Positions 1 through 6,201 of a stretch of DNA of 41,271 nucleotides are shown piece after piece. The notes under the pieces were generated by a model. That model did no database searches and was not told the origin of the DNA. It saw only the letters and a program-made list of their open reading frames with translations. The stretch is from UBA10427 sp003500135 (GTDB taxonomy: Bacteria > Bacteroidota > Bacteroidia > Cytophagales > Cyclobacteriaceae): contig CAWZYQ010000014.1 of assembly GCA_963966275.1 (NCBI GenBank), positions 1 through 41,271 of the forward strand, in the 5' to 3' direction. Position numbers and translations under genes: made by a program. The stretch's first letter is position 1. Each line of letters begins with the position of its first letter.

Positions 1-143
1 GAAGCCGAGCCTTGCTACATTAAAAATATTAGTCAGTAAATGCCTAAGTAAGAAACCCTTTAACCAGAATTAAGGACAAATACGGTAATAGAAAAGCACC
101 TACCAAAGGAACAATTAAGAACTGGAAGTCATTACAAAATAAT

Positions 144-1016
144 TTGGAATGGTTTAAACGTGATACTGGAAATTCGCTTAACCCAGAAATGATTGATGAA
201 GATTGGCTAAACTATTTTGTTGACTGGCTAACACATCCGCATGAAATCGTCCATAATGACAAAATAAGACGTTCTGACGGTCTTAATGAAGGAACGGTCT
301 GGAAGTATATCAAAGACCTGAAAAAGTTTATGAGCATTGCCGAAATGGCCTTTGATAAGGAAACTAAAGAGAAGATATACCGCATCAATCCAGACTATAA
401 AGAATTCAAAATTTCACATGGATATGAAAGCAGGAACAATACGCCATTATACTTATCTAAAGAAGAATTAAAGCAGATCAGCCGGTTAGATTTAAGAGCA
501 TTCCCAGGGCTTGATAAAACCCGTGATTGGCTTATGATCGCTTGTTTAAGCGGCCAAAGGTATAGTGATTGGCATAAAATCACACCTGATAATGTGAGGG
601 TAATTAATGGTGAAGAAAGAATCATTTTGAAGCAAGAGAAAACAGGAACGGAGGTAAAAATCCCTATAAATCCAACTATTAAAATGATATGGTCTAAATA
701 TCCCGATGGTTTGAAATTAGATACAGAGCAAGTCACAAATAGAAAATTGAAAGAGCTGTGCTTCAAAGCAGGTATTGATGAAGTCATTAGTCATGATATA
801 ACCGGAAATAAAGAATTTAAATGGCAAAAGATCAGTACCCACATTGGAAGGCGTAGTCTATGCACTAATATGTATTTAGAAAAAATCCCAATCATTTTAA
901 TAATGGAAATAAGCGGCCACAAGTCAGATACTGAACTCATGAAATACGTAAGAATGAGCGATGATTTTAAACAACGTGAATTAGGCAGGCAATCATTTTT
1001 TACAGAGGCTATTTAA
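144..1016 (+). CDS. Tyrosine recombinase/integrase, N-terminus missing or disrupted
   Basis: A site-specific tyrosine recombinase that would integrate and excise the island. From the TTG at 144 it gives 290 residues. The catalytic domain is complete: Arg139 (GQRYSDW), a beta-hairpin lysine near 163-166, His233-x-x-Arg236 (STHIGRR), His259 (ISGHKSD) and the nucleophile Tyr268 (KYVRMS). The core-binding SAM-like domain is only partly covered. The frame stays open upstream to 48 and encodes fitting sequence (KAPTKGTIKNW), but a TAA at 45-47 stops it, and fitting residues before that lie in another frame. Relatives are about 400 residues, so roughly 100 N-terminal residues, normally including the arm-binding domain, are absent or frameshifted. 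The start is therefore uncertain and recombinase activity doubtful. Confidence 0.85.
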   Translation: MEWFKRDTGNSLNPEMIDEDWLNYFVDWLTHPHEIVHNDKIRRSDGLNEGTVWKYIKDLKKFMSIAEMAFDKETKEKIYRINPDYKEFKISHGYESRNNTPLYLSKEELKQISRLDLRAFPGLDKTRDWLMIACLSGQRYSDWHKITPDNVRVINGEERIILKQEKTGTEVKIPINPTIKMIWSKYPDGLKLDTEQVTNRKLKELCFKAGIDEVISHDITGNKEFKWQKISTHIGRRSLCTNMYLEKIPIILIMEISGHKSDTELMKYVRMSDDFKQRELGRQSFFTEAI

Positions 1017-1027
1017 TTTTTAAAAGG

Positions 1028-1744
1028 ATGGATATAATACACGAAATCAGTACTCAATTAAAATATTTCAAAAATAAAATCTTTGAAGACATTCAGAGTG
1101 GATCGATTACTTACTCTTACAATATTTGGTTTGATGGAGTGCATTTTTTAGACTTAGGAAGTTTAAAAAAATACCTGAGATTAGCAGATATTAAGGATAG
1201 TTTTGAGTTGAAAGATATAGCAAATGATTGTAAGTCAATAATTGATTTTTGGAATAATGACATTTGTAAAGAAACAATCAAAGGATCATGTTTAATGCCT
1301 TCCAAAAAATTGCCTGACCATCAATATAAGATGATAACATCTAAAAGAGATTCACACATTGATACTTCAAATGATAATTTTTATTCAGTACATTTCTTAC
1401 CCCACGAAGTTTGGGGAACCACAGCATCTAATAGCTTTTTTGATGATAATTATGAGTGGATTTTTCTTGAAAAAATAGTCAACAGATGTAGTTCTATTCG
1501 TAGTTGGATAATGGCATCTAGGCATTTTATTGATATTGCACCAAACAAAGAAAAAACAACCTATAAGAAACTTATTGAAAATAATAAGGAATTCATATTA
1601 AGAGAATTAGAAACAAAGGGCTTTGAAAAATTTTTGGACGATAATCCAAGATTCAACCCCCCCAATAAAGACATTAAATCCCCAGTTGATTCCTTCAGGT
1701 CCACGTGCAAGAAGGTGGGAATTACTAAAAAAGCTAACCGATAA
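1028..1744 (+). CDS. Unknown island protein encoded directly behind the integrase
   Basis: A 238-residue protein that I do not recognise. It starts 12 bases after the integrase stop, with AAAGG just before the ATG, so it is probably co-transcribed with the integrase. It is rich in Lys, Asn, Phe and Trp, has no signal peptide or membrane segment, and ends in a basic tail (STCKKVGITKKANR). Cysteines are scattered without a clear metal-binding pattern. Being linked to the integrase, it may be island cargo or a recombination accessory, but the sequence itself gives no function. Base composition matches the other island genes. Confidence 0.7.
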   Translation: MDIIHEISTQLKYFKNKIFEDIQSGSITYSYNIWFDGVHFLDLGSLKKYLRLADIKDSFELKDIANDCKSIIDFWNNDICKETIKGSCLMPSKKLPDHQYKMITSKRDSHIDTSNDNFYSVHFLPHEVWGTTASNSFFDDNYEWIFLEKIVNRCSSIRSWIMASRHFIDIAPNKEKTTYKKLIENNKEFILRELETKGFEKFLDDNPRFNPPNKDIKSPVDSFRSTCKKVGITKKANR

Positions 1745-1840
1745 AAAGTATTTTAAGTTACGAACTTAAATATTTATCTCGTAACATGTTATTTTACAAT
1801 GCTTTACATTCTGTAAAAAGTATTTAAAAGTAATTTGAGG

Positions 1841-1848
1841 TACTTTCG
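1841..1848 (+). promoter_or_regulatory. Possible -7 box (TACTTTCG) upstream of the excisionase-like gene
   Basis: TACTTTCG differs at one position from the Bacteroidota -7 consensus TAnnTTTG. No clear -33 TTTG is found at the usual distance. If it is used, transcription would begin near 1854. That would favour the downstream ATG at 1899 over the ATG at 1860 as the start of the next gene. Confidence 0.3.
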
Positions 1849-1898
1849 TCTGTTTTGTCATGTTGTACGTTACTTTATTAGAAAACAAATATCACAAC

Positions 1899-2192
1899 AT
1901 GAAACAAGAAGATTTAATCATTGGAGACAAAAAGGAAATCGCCTCGATCATACGTGGTGAAATGTATAAGCTTTTACCGGAAGCGATACAAGCTGCGCTT
2001 ATACAGTTTGAGGATAAGCAGAAAAGTAAAAAGTTCTTTACTAGATCGGAGACGGCAGATCGGTTACACATAACCTTACCAACACTTCGAGAAAGGGAAA
2101 AAGATGGCACACTGGTACCTACAAGAATAGGGCGAAGGGTTTTGTATTCTGAGGATTCAATTAATTCTTTTTTGAATAGTTCGAATCATTGA
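1899..2192 (+). CDS. Excisionase-like helix-turn-helix DNA-binding protein
   Basis: The C-terminal half is a MerR/excisionase-type winged HTH (HTH_17 family): FTRSETADRLHITLPTLRER, then a wing with PTRIGRRVLYSEDSINSFL. Such proteins accompany tyrosine recombinases in Bacteroidota islands, where they act as recombination directionality factors or repressors. The N-terminal part is charged and helical. I prefer the ATG at 1899 (97 residues). The in-frame ATG at 1860 would add 13 residues but sits only a few bases after a possible promoter box. The gene is followed by a non-coding stretch carrying the paired GGGTAC motif, a possible binding site for it or for the integrase. Confidence 0.75.
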   Translation: MKQEDLIIGDKKEIASIIRGEMYKLLPEAIQAALIQFEDKQKSKKFFTRSETADRLHITLPTLREREKDGTLVPTRIGRRVLYSEDSINSFLNSSNH

Positions 2193-2244
2193 TTGACCTT
2201 GATATTATCACTTTAATTGATTTCAGTACGTTTTTGATGATTAT

Positions 2245-2266
2245 GTACCCAGAAACGTACCCAATT
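2245..2266 (-). repeat. Bipartite GGGTAC-N6-GGGTACA motif, copy A
   Basis: On the minus strand this reads GGGTAC, six bases, GGGTACA: two direct GGGTAC words with a 12-bp period. The same arrangement occurs in the opposite orientation at 6002-6023; 19 of 22 positions match, the three differences being consecutive spacer bases. Copy A lies in the non-coding gap between the excisionase-like gene and the putative replication genes. It could be an arm-type site for Int/Xis, an operator or a replication-origin element. Confidence 0.7.
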
Positions 2267-2321
2267 TTCGTGATTTCAAAATATTTTTTTAACCAGGAAT
2301 CAAAATTTATGGTAATGAGAT

Positions 2322-2585
2322 ATGGAACGTGCAGCAGGAAATCTAAATGATCTTAAACGTGTTTACAACTCTTTCTTTGAAAAACCAAAAACAATGAAAG
2401 AGGTAGATAAGGAAATTAATGTAATGAGGGAAAGCGTTTGTTGGTATTGTAGAACTTTAAGGCTTAACGATAAGATTTTCGCAGTAGGCAAAAGAAGATG
2501 CAATATCACTGGCTATTATGTAACAGAATGGAGTACTAATCCAGAATTTAAACCCCAAAGCTCACAACTTACTTTTGAATTCTAA
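2322..2585 (+). CDS. Small protein, possibly winged helix-like, coupled to the Rep-like gene
   Basis: An 87-residue protein. Residues 1-60 look like a small winged-helix fold: a helix (NDLKRVYNSFF), a turn-helix (TMKEVDKEINVMRESVCWYCRTL) and a beta wing (DKIFAVGKRRCNITGYYVTEW). Its stop codon is followed with no gap by the ATG of the Rep-like gene at 2586, so the two are almost certainly co-translated. Small HTH proteins often precede replication genes in small mobile elements, which suggests a copy-control or initiation-accessory role. That is inference from position; the fold is guessed from residue pattern. Confidence 0.6.
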   Translation: MERAAGNLNDLKRVYNSFFEKPKTMKEVDKEINVMRESVCWYCRTLRLNDKIFAVGKRRCNITGYYVTEWSTNPEFKPQSSQLTFEF

Positions 2586-3461
2586 ATGGTTGATTTCGTA
2601 AAAATAGCGATACGTGATGGCCATTTTATTAAAAATTCAAAACTGCTTGATTTTAAGGTACTTGTAAGTTCAAAAACTGGTGAACTTGAAAATAAACTTA
2701 CTGCTAAACATAAAGGATTGAAATTTTATCTTTATGATTCCGGTCGATTGATTATCCAAGGCAGCTTACATAAATACAAAAATAATGGAGCATACAATTA
2801 TAATGATTTCACACTAAATGAGTTGATAAACGTCATTAAGTCATTACTAGATGATTTCGAACTGAAACCATATTTATGCAAGCTTCTAAATATTGAATTC
2901 GGACTTAATTTAGAACCATTTGGCGATATTAATAAATTGCTCGATGGCTTGGTAGAACATAAAGGAAAGAAATTTGATTCTTCAAGTAATGGAAATTTCA
3001 GGGAATGTGAGCATTCAGATTATAAAATAAAAATATACAACAAATCTGAACAATGTAAATTACAGAAACCCAAATTGAGATATGAAATACATTTCAATAA
3101 AATGAGAAAATTAAGGCCAATGAAGATTGAGACTTTAAAGGATTTAATTGATCATGATTGGACTAGTAGTATCATTGATTATCTATTAAAAATCTGGGAT
3201 GAAGTACTATTAATTGATTACACCTTAGATGCTGAATTTAATATTAAAAGGATTAGTTGGTTAAATCCAAATTATTGGAAATCTCTTAGTCCTATGCAAA
3301 AGAGCAGGGAAAGAAAGAAGATGAACGAAATCATATTATCTCATTCAAGAAGATTACAACTAAATAATAAATTAAGAATTGAGTCAAAATGGAATGATTT
3401 GCGAACAATGGAAAAAGTAGATGTTAGTAATTCACCATTTAATTATAGAGTGAATTTATAA
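2586..3461 (+). CDS. Probable phage/plasmid replication protein, II/X-like (rolling-circle type)
   Basis: A 291-residue soluble protein. The segment KIKIYNKSEQ, followed closely by LRYEIHFNKMRKL (about residues 148-175), resembles the Y-x-K and RxE region of phage/plasmid II/X replication proteins (filamentous phage gene II/X group). The earlier ECHSDYK-like region and the LNIEFGLNLEP strand also fit that group in outline. Rolling-circle Rep proteins nick their origin and start replication of the circular form. I see no textbook HUH pair, so the assignment rests on the YNK/RYE block, the size and the position next to an excisionase-like gene. It could instead be an unrelated island protein. 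Confidence 0.5.
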   Translation: MVDFVKIAIRDGHFIKNSKLLDFKVLVSSKTGELENKLTAKHKGLKFYLYDSGRLIIQGSLHKYKNNGAYNYNDFTLNELINVIKSLLDDFELKPYLCKLLNIEFGLNLEPFGDINKLLDGLVEHKGKKFDSSSNGNFRECEHSDYKIKIYNKSEQCKLQKPKLRYEIHFNKMRKLRPMKIETLKDLIDHDWTSSIIDYLLKIWDEVLLIDYTLDAEFNIKRISWLNPNYWKSLSPMQKSRERKKMNEIILSHSRRLQLNNKLRIESKWNDLRTMEKVDVSNSPFNYRVNL

Positions 3462-3588
3462 CATGGGAATTCATTTAGTTTGCATGAGGGAGGGTGAATT
3501 TTTAAGCTCGATAATTTTATAAACCGATCGATCAATTGAAATATTAATTTGTACTTATTTAAAAATGGGTATTTAATCTATTTGAGTA

Positions 3589-3774
3589 ATGAAAAAAAAC
3601 GAAACCACATTAATAAGACGTAGAAAGCATTTCACAAAAGAAGCTACCCGAATGATAAGGCAGGGCAAACGAATTGATGAAATAGTAACTCAACTTGCAG
3701 ACGAGTATTTTTTATCAAAGTCAACGGTTTATAAGGATTTAGCAAATTACTGTAAAGACGGATTAACAAGCTGA
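3589..3774 (+). CDS. Small helix-turn-helix protein
   Basis: A 61-residue basic protein. After a Lys/Arg-rich N-terminus (IRRRKHFTKEA) it has a clear helix-turn-helix pattern: IDEIVTQLADEYFLSKSTVYKDL. This resembles small phage and island DNA-binding proteins and the N-terminal part of some small terminase subunits. It begins the block of small island genes running to 5466, with about 40 bases to the next gene, and may regulate them. The exact role is unknown. The 126-bp gap before it is AT-rich and contains the palindromic run CGATCGATC. Confidence 0.6.
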   Translation: MKKNETTLIRRRKHFTKEATRMIRQGKRIDEIVTQLADEYFLSKSTVYKDLANYCKDGLTS

Positions 3775-3814
3775 TAAACAGCAACATATCCAAAGGAAAA
3801 ACGAATATACTATT

Positions 3815-4117
3815 ATGGAACTACTTAATAATTTTAATGACAGGATCAAGGGCAAAGTATGTAACCCAGAACAAAGAAAAGCCTTTGAAACCTTCTCTAA
3901 ACTAGCAACAGGGATAGACATCACAACTCAACAAAAAAAGAAATTAGATGAACTAATGTCAGAAGATGAACTTTTTTGCAACGCTGTGAAAGATGTTTAT
4001 TTCAATACAGTAGCAGACCTGGAAACCAAACGAATTGATACACCGAGGCATGAAATTGAGAAGTTTCAGCATGACTTTTTTAAAACTGCAAATCTTATCA
4101 CAAAACACTTACGATAA
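3815..4117 (+). CDS. Unknown small island protein (first of three coupled genes)
   Basis: A 100-residue, mostly helical, charged protein with no signal peptide or membrane segment. I do not recognise it. Its TAA stop overlaps the ATG of the next gene by one base (TAATG), so the two are translationally coupled. It opens a three-gene set with 4117-4713 and 4710-5141 that sits in a phage-like neighbourhood. Partners in a complex would be a natural reading, but the sequence does not prove it. Confidence 0.65.
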   Translation: MELLNNFNDRIKGKVCNPEQRKAFETFSKLATGIDITTQQKKKLDELMSEDELFCNAVKDVYFNTVADLETKRIDTPRHEIEKFQHDFFKTANLITKHLR

Positions 4118-4713
4118 TGGAATACTTTGAAAGTAAAATTTACTCCGATACTGTTAATCAACATAGAATGGCAGCTTCTAAATTAACGGAAGCATTAAGA
4201 ATTTATAGCTCTTTGGGAACAGGTGAAAACGATGAAGAAATAATATCGGACATGCTTAGTTCTAATCGGGATGAGTTGTTGACTAAACGAATTTTAGAAC
4301 CCATGAACAAACAGCTGGACGAAAGTGGTATCAAAGTCCAGAAATTACGTGAAAGCATGTTAGCGGCTGCCAAAGAGGATGCAAAAGAAGCCTTGGAAGT
4401 AATAAATACTACTCTAAGGGATTTGTATAATATAGACAGCTATGCTTTTGATATTAAAAATGGTAATGTGATTGTTTCCGAAGATTGGAAAGCGGAACTA
4501 AAAGCCGAATGTACCATAACACCGGAAAGCGAAGACCAAAAAAGGTTTGCTCAATTAGTAGATCAGTTTCAAGAAACAATTCAGGAACTAAAAGCCATAT
4601 TGCCCCGTCATATTCCTGTTTTCAAAAAGGATAGAATTGATGAAGGTGTGTTTTTTCTTGATTCTGTTTTCGATATCGAGATCATTGATACTAAAGCTCT
4701 CAAATCATTATGA
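4117..4713 (+). CDS. Unknown helical island protein (second of three coupled genes)
   Basis: A 198-residue acidic protein, predominantly helical in the first two thirds (for example KLRESMLAAAKEDAKEALEVINTTL), with a further helix (QLVDQFQETIQELKAIL) near residues 147-163 and a short beta-rich end. There are no membrane segments, cysteines or recognisable catalytic motifs. It overlaps the previous gene by one base and the next by four (ATGA), so it belongs to one translation unit. The function is unknown. Confidence 0.65.
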   Translation: MEYFESKIYSDTVNQHRMAASKLTEALRIYSSLGTGENDEEIISDMLSSNRDELLTKRILEPMNKQLDESGIKVQKLRESMLAAAKEDAKEALEVINTTLRDLYNIDSYAFDIKNGNVIVSEDWKAELKAECTITPESEDQKRFAQLVDQFQETIQELKAILPRHIPVFKKDRIDEGVFFLDSVFDIEIIDTKALKSL

Positions 4714-5141
4714 AAGATGAATTAATTGAACTTGATAGCGAACTGAACACATTAAGGTACAGAGAAACGATGTTCTTTATTTTTGATGTAGATAATGGCA
4801 AGACAAAGGATTTACATAAATCCATTCATGACAATTCAGGTTGGTTAGAAATTGGTGTATGTAGGTTCACCCAAAAAGATATCGAAAATCTCAACGCCCC
4901 CCGATCTATAAATGAAACCCATGAACTTTTAAAAGATATGGGAATTAAGAATTATTTCATTAGGGATAAAAAGGGAATGACTGCAAGCCCTAAGTTTAAT
5001 AGTATTAGAATGCCCTACGTTGAAAGGCTTGACCAAATCAAAGATATTAAAGATCAGGCACTATCTACAGCGTTCCAGGAATACAAAAAAATGATATCAG
5101 ATTTTAAAAAGGTTGTGGACTTTTTAGAATTGGAGTATTGA
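4710..5141 (+). CDS. Unknown island protein (third of three coupled genes)
   Basis: A 143-residue protein with an ATGA overlap to the upstream gene. It has alternating strands and helices, a C-terminal helix of about 35 residues (QALSTAFQEYKKMISDF...) and no signal or membrane segment. I cannot place it in a family. The tight three-gene coupling from 3815 to 5141 suggests the products work together, probably in the life cycle or the cargo function of the island. Confidence 0.6.
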   Translation: MKDELIELDSELNTLRYRETMFFIFDVDNGKTKDLHKSIHDNSGWLEIGVCRFTQKDIENLNAPRSINETHELLKDMGIKNYFIRDKKGMTASPKFNSIRMPYVERLDQIKDIKDQALSTAFQEYKKMISDFKKVVDFLELEY

Positions 5142-5160
5142 AAACAACAAAAGTTTACAA

Positions 5161-5466
5161 ATGCCACTAAGTAAAGGACAAACGAACAATCCCAATGGTA
5201 GGCCAAGCGGTAAACCAAACAAAACGACATCTAAAGCCCGTAAGATGTTTAATTTGATATTGGAGGAAAACTTACCACAACTAAGAGAGGATATCTTACA
5301 ACTGGAACCAAAAGACCGGATAGCAGCAATTATCAAGATCGCTGAATTTTGTGTTCCAAAACTACAGGCCGTGCAAATATCCAGTCCATCAATGATTGAT
5401 CTCGATGAATTTATTAAAGCCCCCTCGGAGGAAAGAATAAAGATGCTGGCAGCAATAAAAGAGTAA
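5161..5466 (+). CDS. Phage-type protein with NPNGRPxG N-terminus (DUF5681-like, small-terminase-associated)
   Basis: A 101-residue protein starting with MPLSKGQTNNPNGRPSGKPN, a match to the GxxxNPxGRPxGxxN block found at the start of many phage proteins, including DUF5681 proteins and small terminase-related proteins. The rest is helical (KARKMFNLILEEN, DRIAAIIKIAEF) and resembles short proteins encoded next to packaging genes. No large terminase or portal gene is present in the window. A DNA-binding or packaging-redirecting role, as in phage satellites, is possible but inferred. A strong terminator follows. Confidence 0.6.
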   Translation: MPLSKGQTNNPNGRPSGKPNKTTSKARKMFNLILEENLPQLREDILQLEPKDRIAAIIKIAEFCVPKLQAVQISSPSMIDLDEFIKAPSEERIKMLAAIKE

Positions 5467-5470
5467 TTAA

Positions 5471-5527
5471 AATCCATCCTTATAAATGGCGGTGTGCTGC
5501 AATTGTGGCCACCGCTTTTTTTATATT
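5471..5527 (+). repeat. 57-bp duplicated module, copy 1 (contains a terminator)
   Basis: This copy begins AATCCATCCTTAT, continues through CAATTGTGGCCACC and ends in a T7 run with TATA. A diverged copy lies at 5902-5956, with the same order of words: CATCCTTAT, AATTG, CCACC, a T-run and TATA. The two flank the small membrane protein gene 5611-5874. Copy 1 forms a good hairpin; copy 2 has largely lost it. Confidence 0.6.
5488..5522 (+). terminator. Intrinsic terminator after the island operon
   Basis: The stem GCGGTG (5489-5494) pairs with CACCGC (5510-5515) and is followed by seven T. It lies 22 bases after the stop of the NPNGRPxG gene and probably ends the transcript of the small island genes. 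Confidence 0.75.
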
Positions 5528-5610
5528 CAATTCAGGATGTTGAACAGTAAATTATTGTGTGAATTTTGTCAATATTTATTAATTTAATATTGAATTTACT
5601 TATCAGGATC

Positions 5611-5874
5611 ATGACTTTATTACAAAACATCGGTGCAGCTTTCTCATTCTTGGCTTTTATATTAGGTCTGGTACTTTTATGGTCTGTAGTTTCAGTAGCT
5701 AATAGTAATGTAAGAATGAGAAAAGCAGTAGAAAAAATTTACAGTGAAATAAATAAGGCTAATAAAATTAATGGTGTTCATAAAAAGTGGGAAGAAATGA
5801 AAGCCCAGGAAAAGATTGAAAATGAAAGAATTCAACAGGAACGAAAAGAAGCTAAGAAAAATAGGAAGTCCTAA
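5611..5874 (+). CDS. Small single-pass membrane protein with charged coiled tail
   Basis: An 87-residue protein from the ATG at 5611, which has CAGGA directly upstream; the longer frame from a TTG at 5566 lacks this support. Residues 5-30 form one membrane span (GAAFSFLAFILGLVLLWSVV). The remainder is a long, highly charged helix rich in Lys and Glu (KKWEEMKAQEKIENERIQQE), probably a coiled coil in the cytoplasm. It stands alone between two copies of the duplicated module. Size and topology resemble phage spanin/holin-type or stress membrane peptides, but no family can be assigned. Confidence 0.6.
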   Translation: MTLLQNIGAAFSFLAFILGLVLLWSVVSVANSNVRMRKAVEKIYSEINKANKINGVHKKWEEMKAQEKIENERIQQERKEAKKNRKS

Positions 5875-5901
5875 TTTAGCAAATCATAAAGCATCATAAA
5901 A

Positions 5902-5956
5902 AATTCATCCTTATTGAAGTTTTGTACTGTAATTGCCACCCCACTTTTTTTATAGC
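5902..5956 (+). repeat. 57-bp duplicated module, copy 2 (degenerate terminator)
   Basis: A diverged copy of 5471-5527. It keeps CATCCTTAT, TGTACTGTAATTG, CCACC and the T-run followed by TATAGCC. Changes in the left arm destroy most of the stem, so it is probably a weak or dead terminator. It follows the membrane protein gene by 27 bases. Confidence 0.55.
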
Positions 5957-6001
5957 CATCAATTAAGCTCTTTGTGCTTAGAAGTGTTTTAATCCCTCAT
6001 T

Positions 6002-6023
6002 TTGGGTACAAATCTGGGTACAT
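6002..6023 (+). repeat. Bipartite GGGTAC-N6-GGGTACA motif, copy B
   Basis: Two direct GGGTAC words with a 12-bp period, in inverted orientation to the copy at 2245-2266. It sits about 57 bp from the 3' end of the tRNA-Cys gene, the position expected for arm-type integrase sites beside an attachment core. Confidence 0.7.
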
Positions 6024-6041
6024 TTCGGTAAGCGTGAAATA

Positions 6042-6078
6042 AAAAACCCTGTAAATCAATGACTTACAGGGTGTTTTT
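6042..6078 (-). terminator. Bidirectional terminator downstream of tRNA-Cys
   Basis: The stem ACCCTGTAA (6046-6054) pairs perfectly with TTACAGGGT (6064-6072). It has an A-run on the left and a T-run on the right, so it can work in both directions. On the minus strand it immediately follows tRNA-Cys and is followed by six T. Confidence 0.8.
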
Positions 6079-6079
6079 G

Positions 6080-6150
6080 AGGTCTCGGGCGGATTCGAAC
6101 CGCCGTAAAAGGTTTTGCAGACCTCTGCCTAGCCACTCGGCCACGAGACC
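6080..6150 (-). tRNA. tRNA-Cys (anticodon GCA)
   Basis: The minus strand folds into a full cloverleaf: acceptor stem GGTCTCG/CGAGACC, D arm GCC...GGC, anticodon stem GAGGT/ACCTT with loop CTGCAAA (anticodon GCA), a four-base variable loop and T stem GGCGG/CCGCC with loop TTCGAAT. The base after the acceptor stem is U, the usual discriminator of tRNA-Cys. CCA is not encoded. The 3' end borders the mobile island, so this gene is the likely integration target and remains intact. Confidence 0.95.
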
Positions 6151-6201
6151 ATTGTCTGTTTGGGCTTGCAAAGATAGTATTTAATCCATTTTCAACAAAC
6201 A

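Larger units (their letters stand above)
1..6080. mobile_element. Integrated island at tRNA-Cys (right end seen, left end outside window)
   Basis: This block is AT-richer than the following chromosome and codes almost entirely on the plus strand. It contains a tyrosine recombinase, an excisionase-like HTH protein, a likely phage II/X-type replication protein and several small unknown proteins. It ends at the 3' end of a tRNA-Cys gene, a common target of tyrosine recombinases. No conjugation, relaxase or structural phage genes are seen, so it may be a satellite or plasmid-like integrative element rather than an ICE or a full prophage. The left boundary is not in the window: no copy of the tRNA 3' end is visible in the first 150 bases. 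The extent is inferred from gene content, not from paired att repeats. Confidence 0.7.

Noticed and set aside
1..150. Possible attL repeat of the tRNA-Cys 3' end at the left of the window
   Set aside because: No stretch resembling the tRNA 3' end (GGTTCGAATCC or CGAGACC in either orientation) is visible; the left end must be further out.
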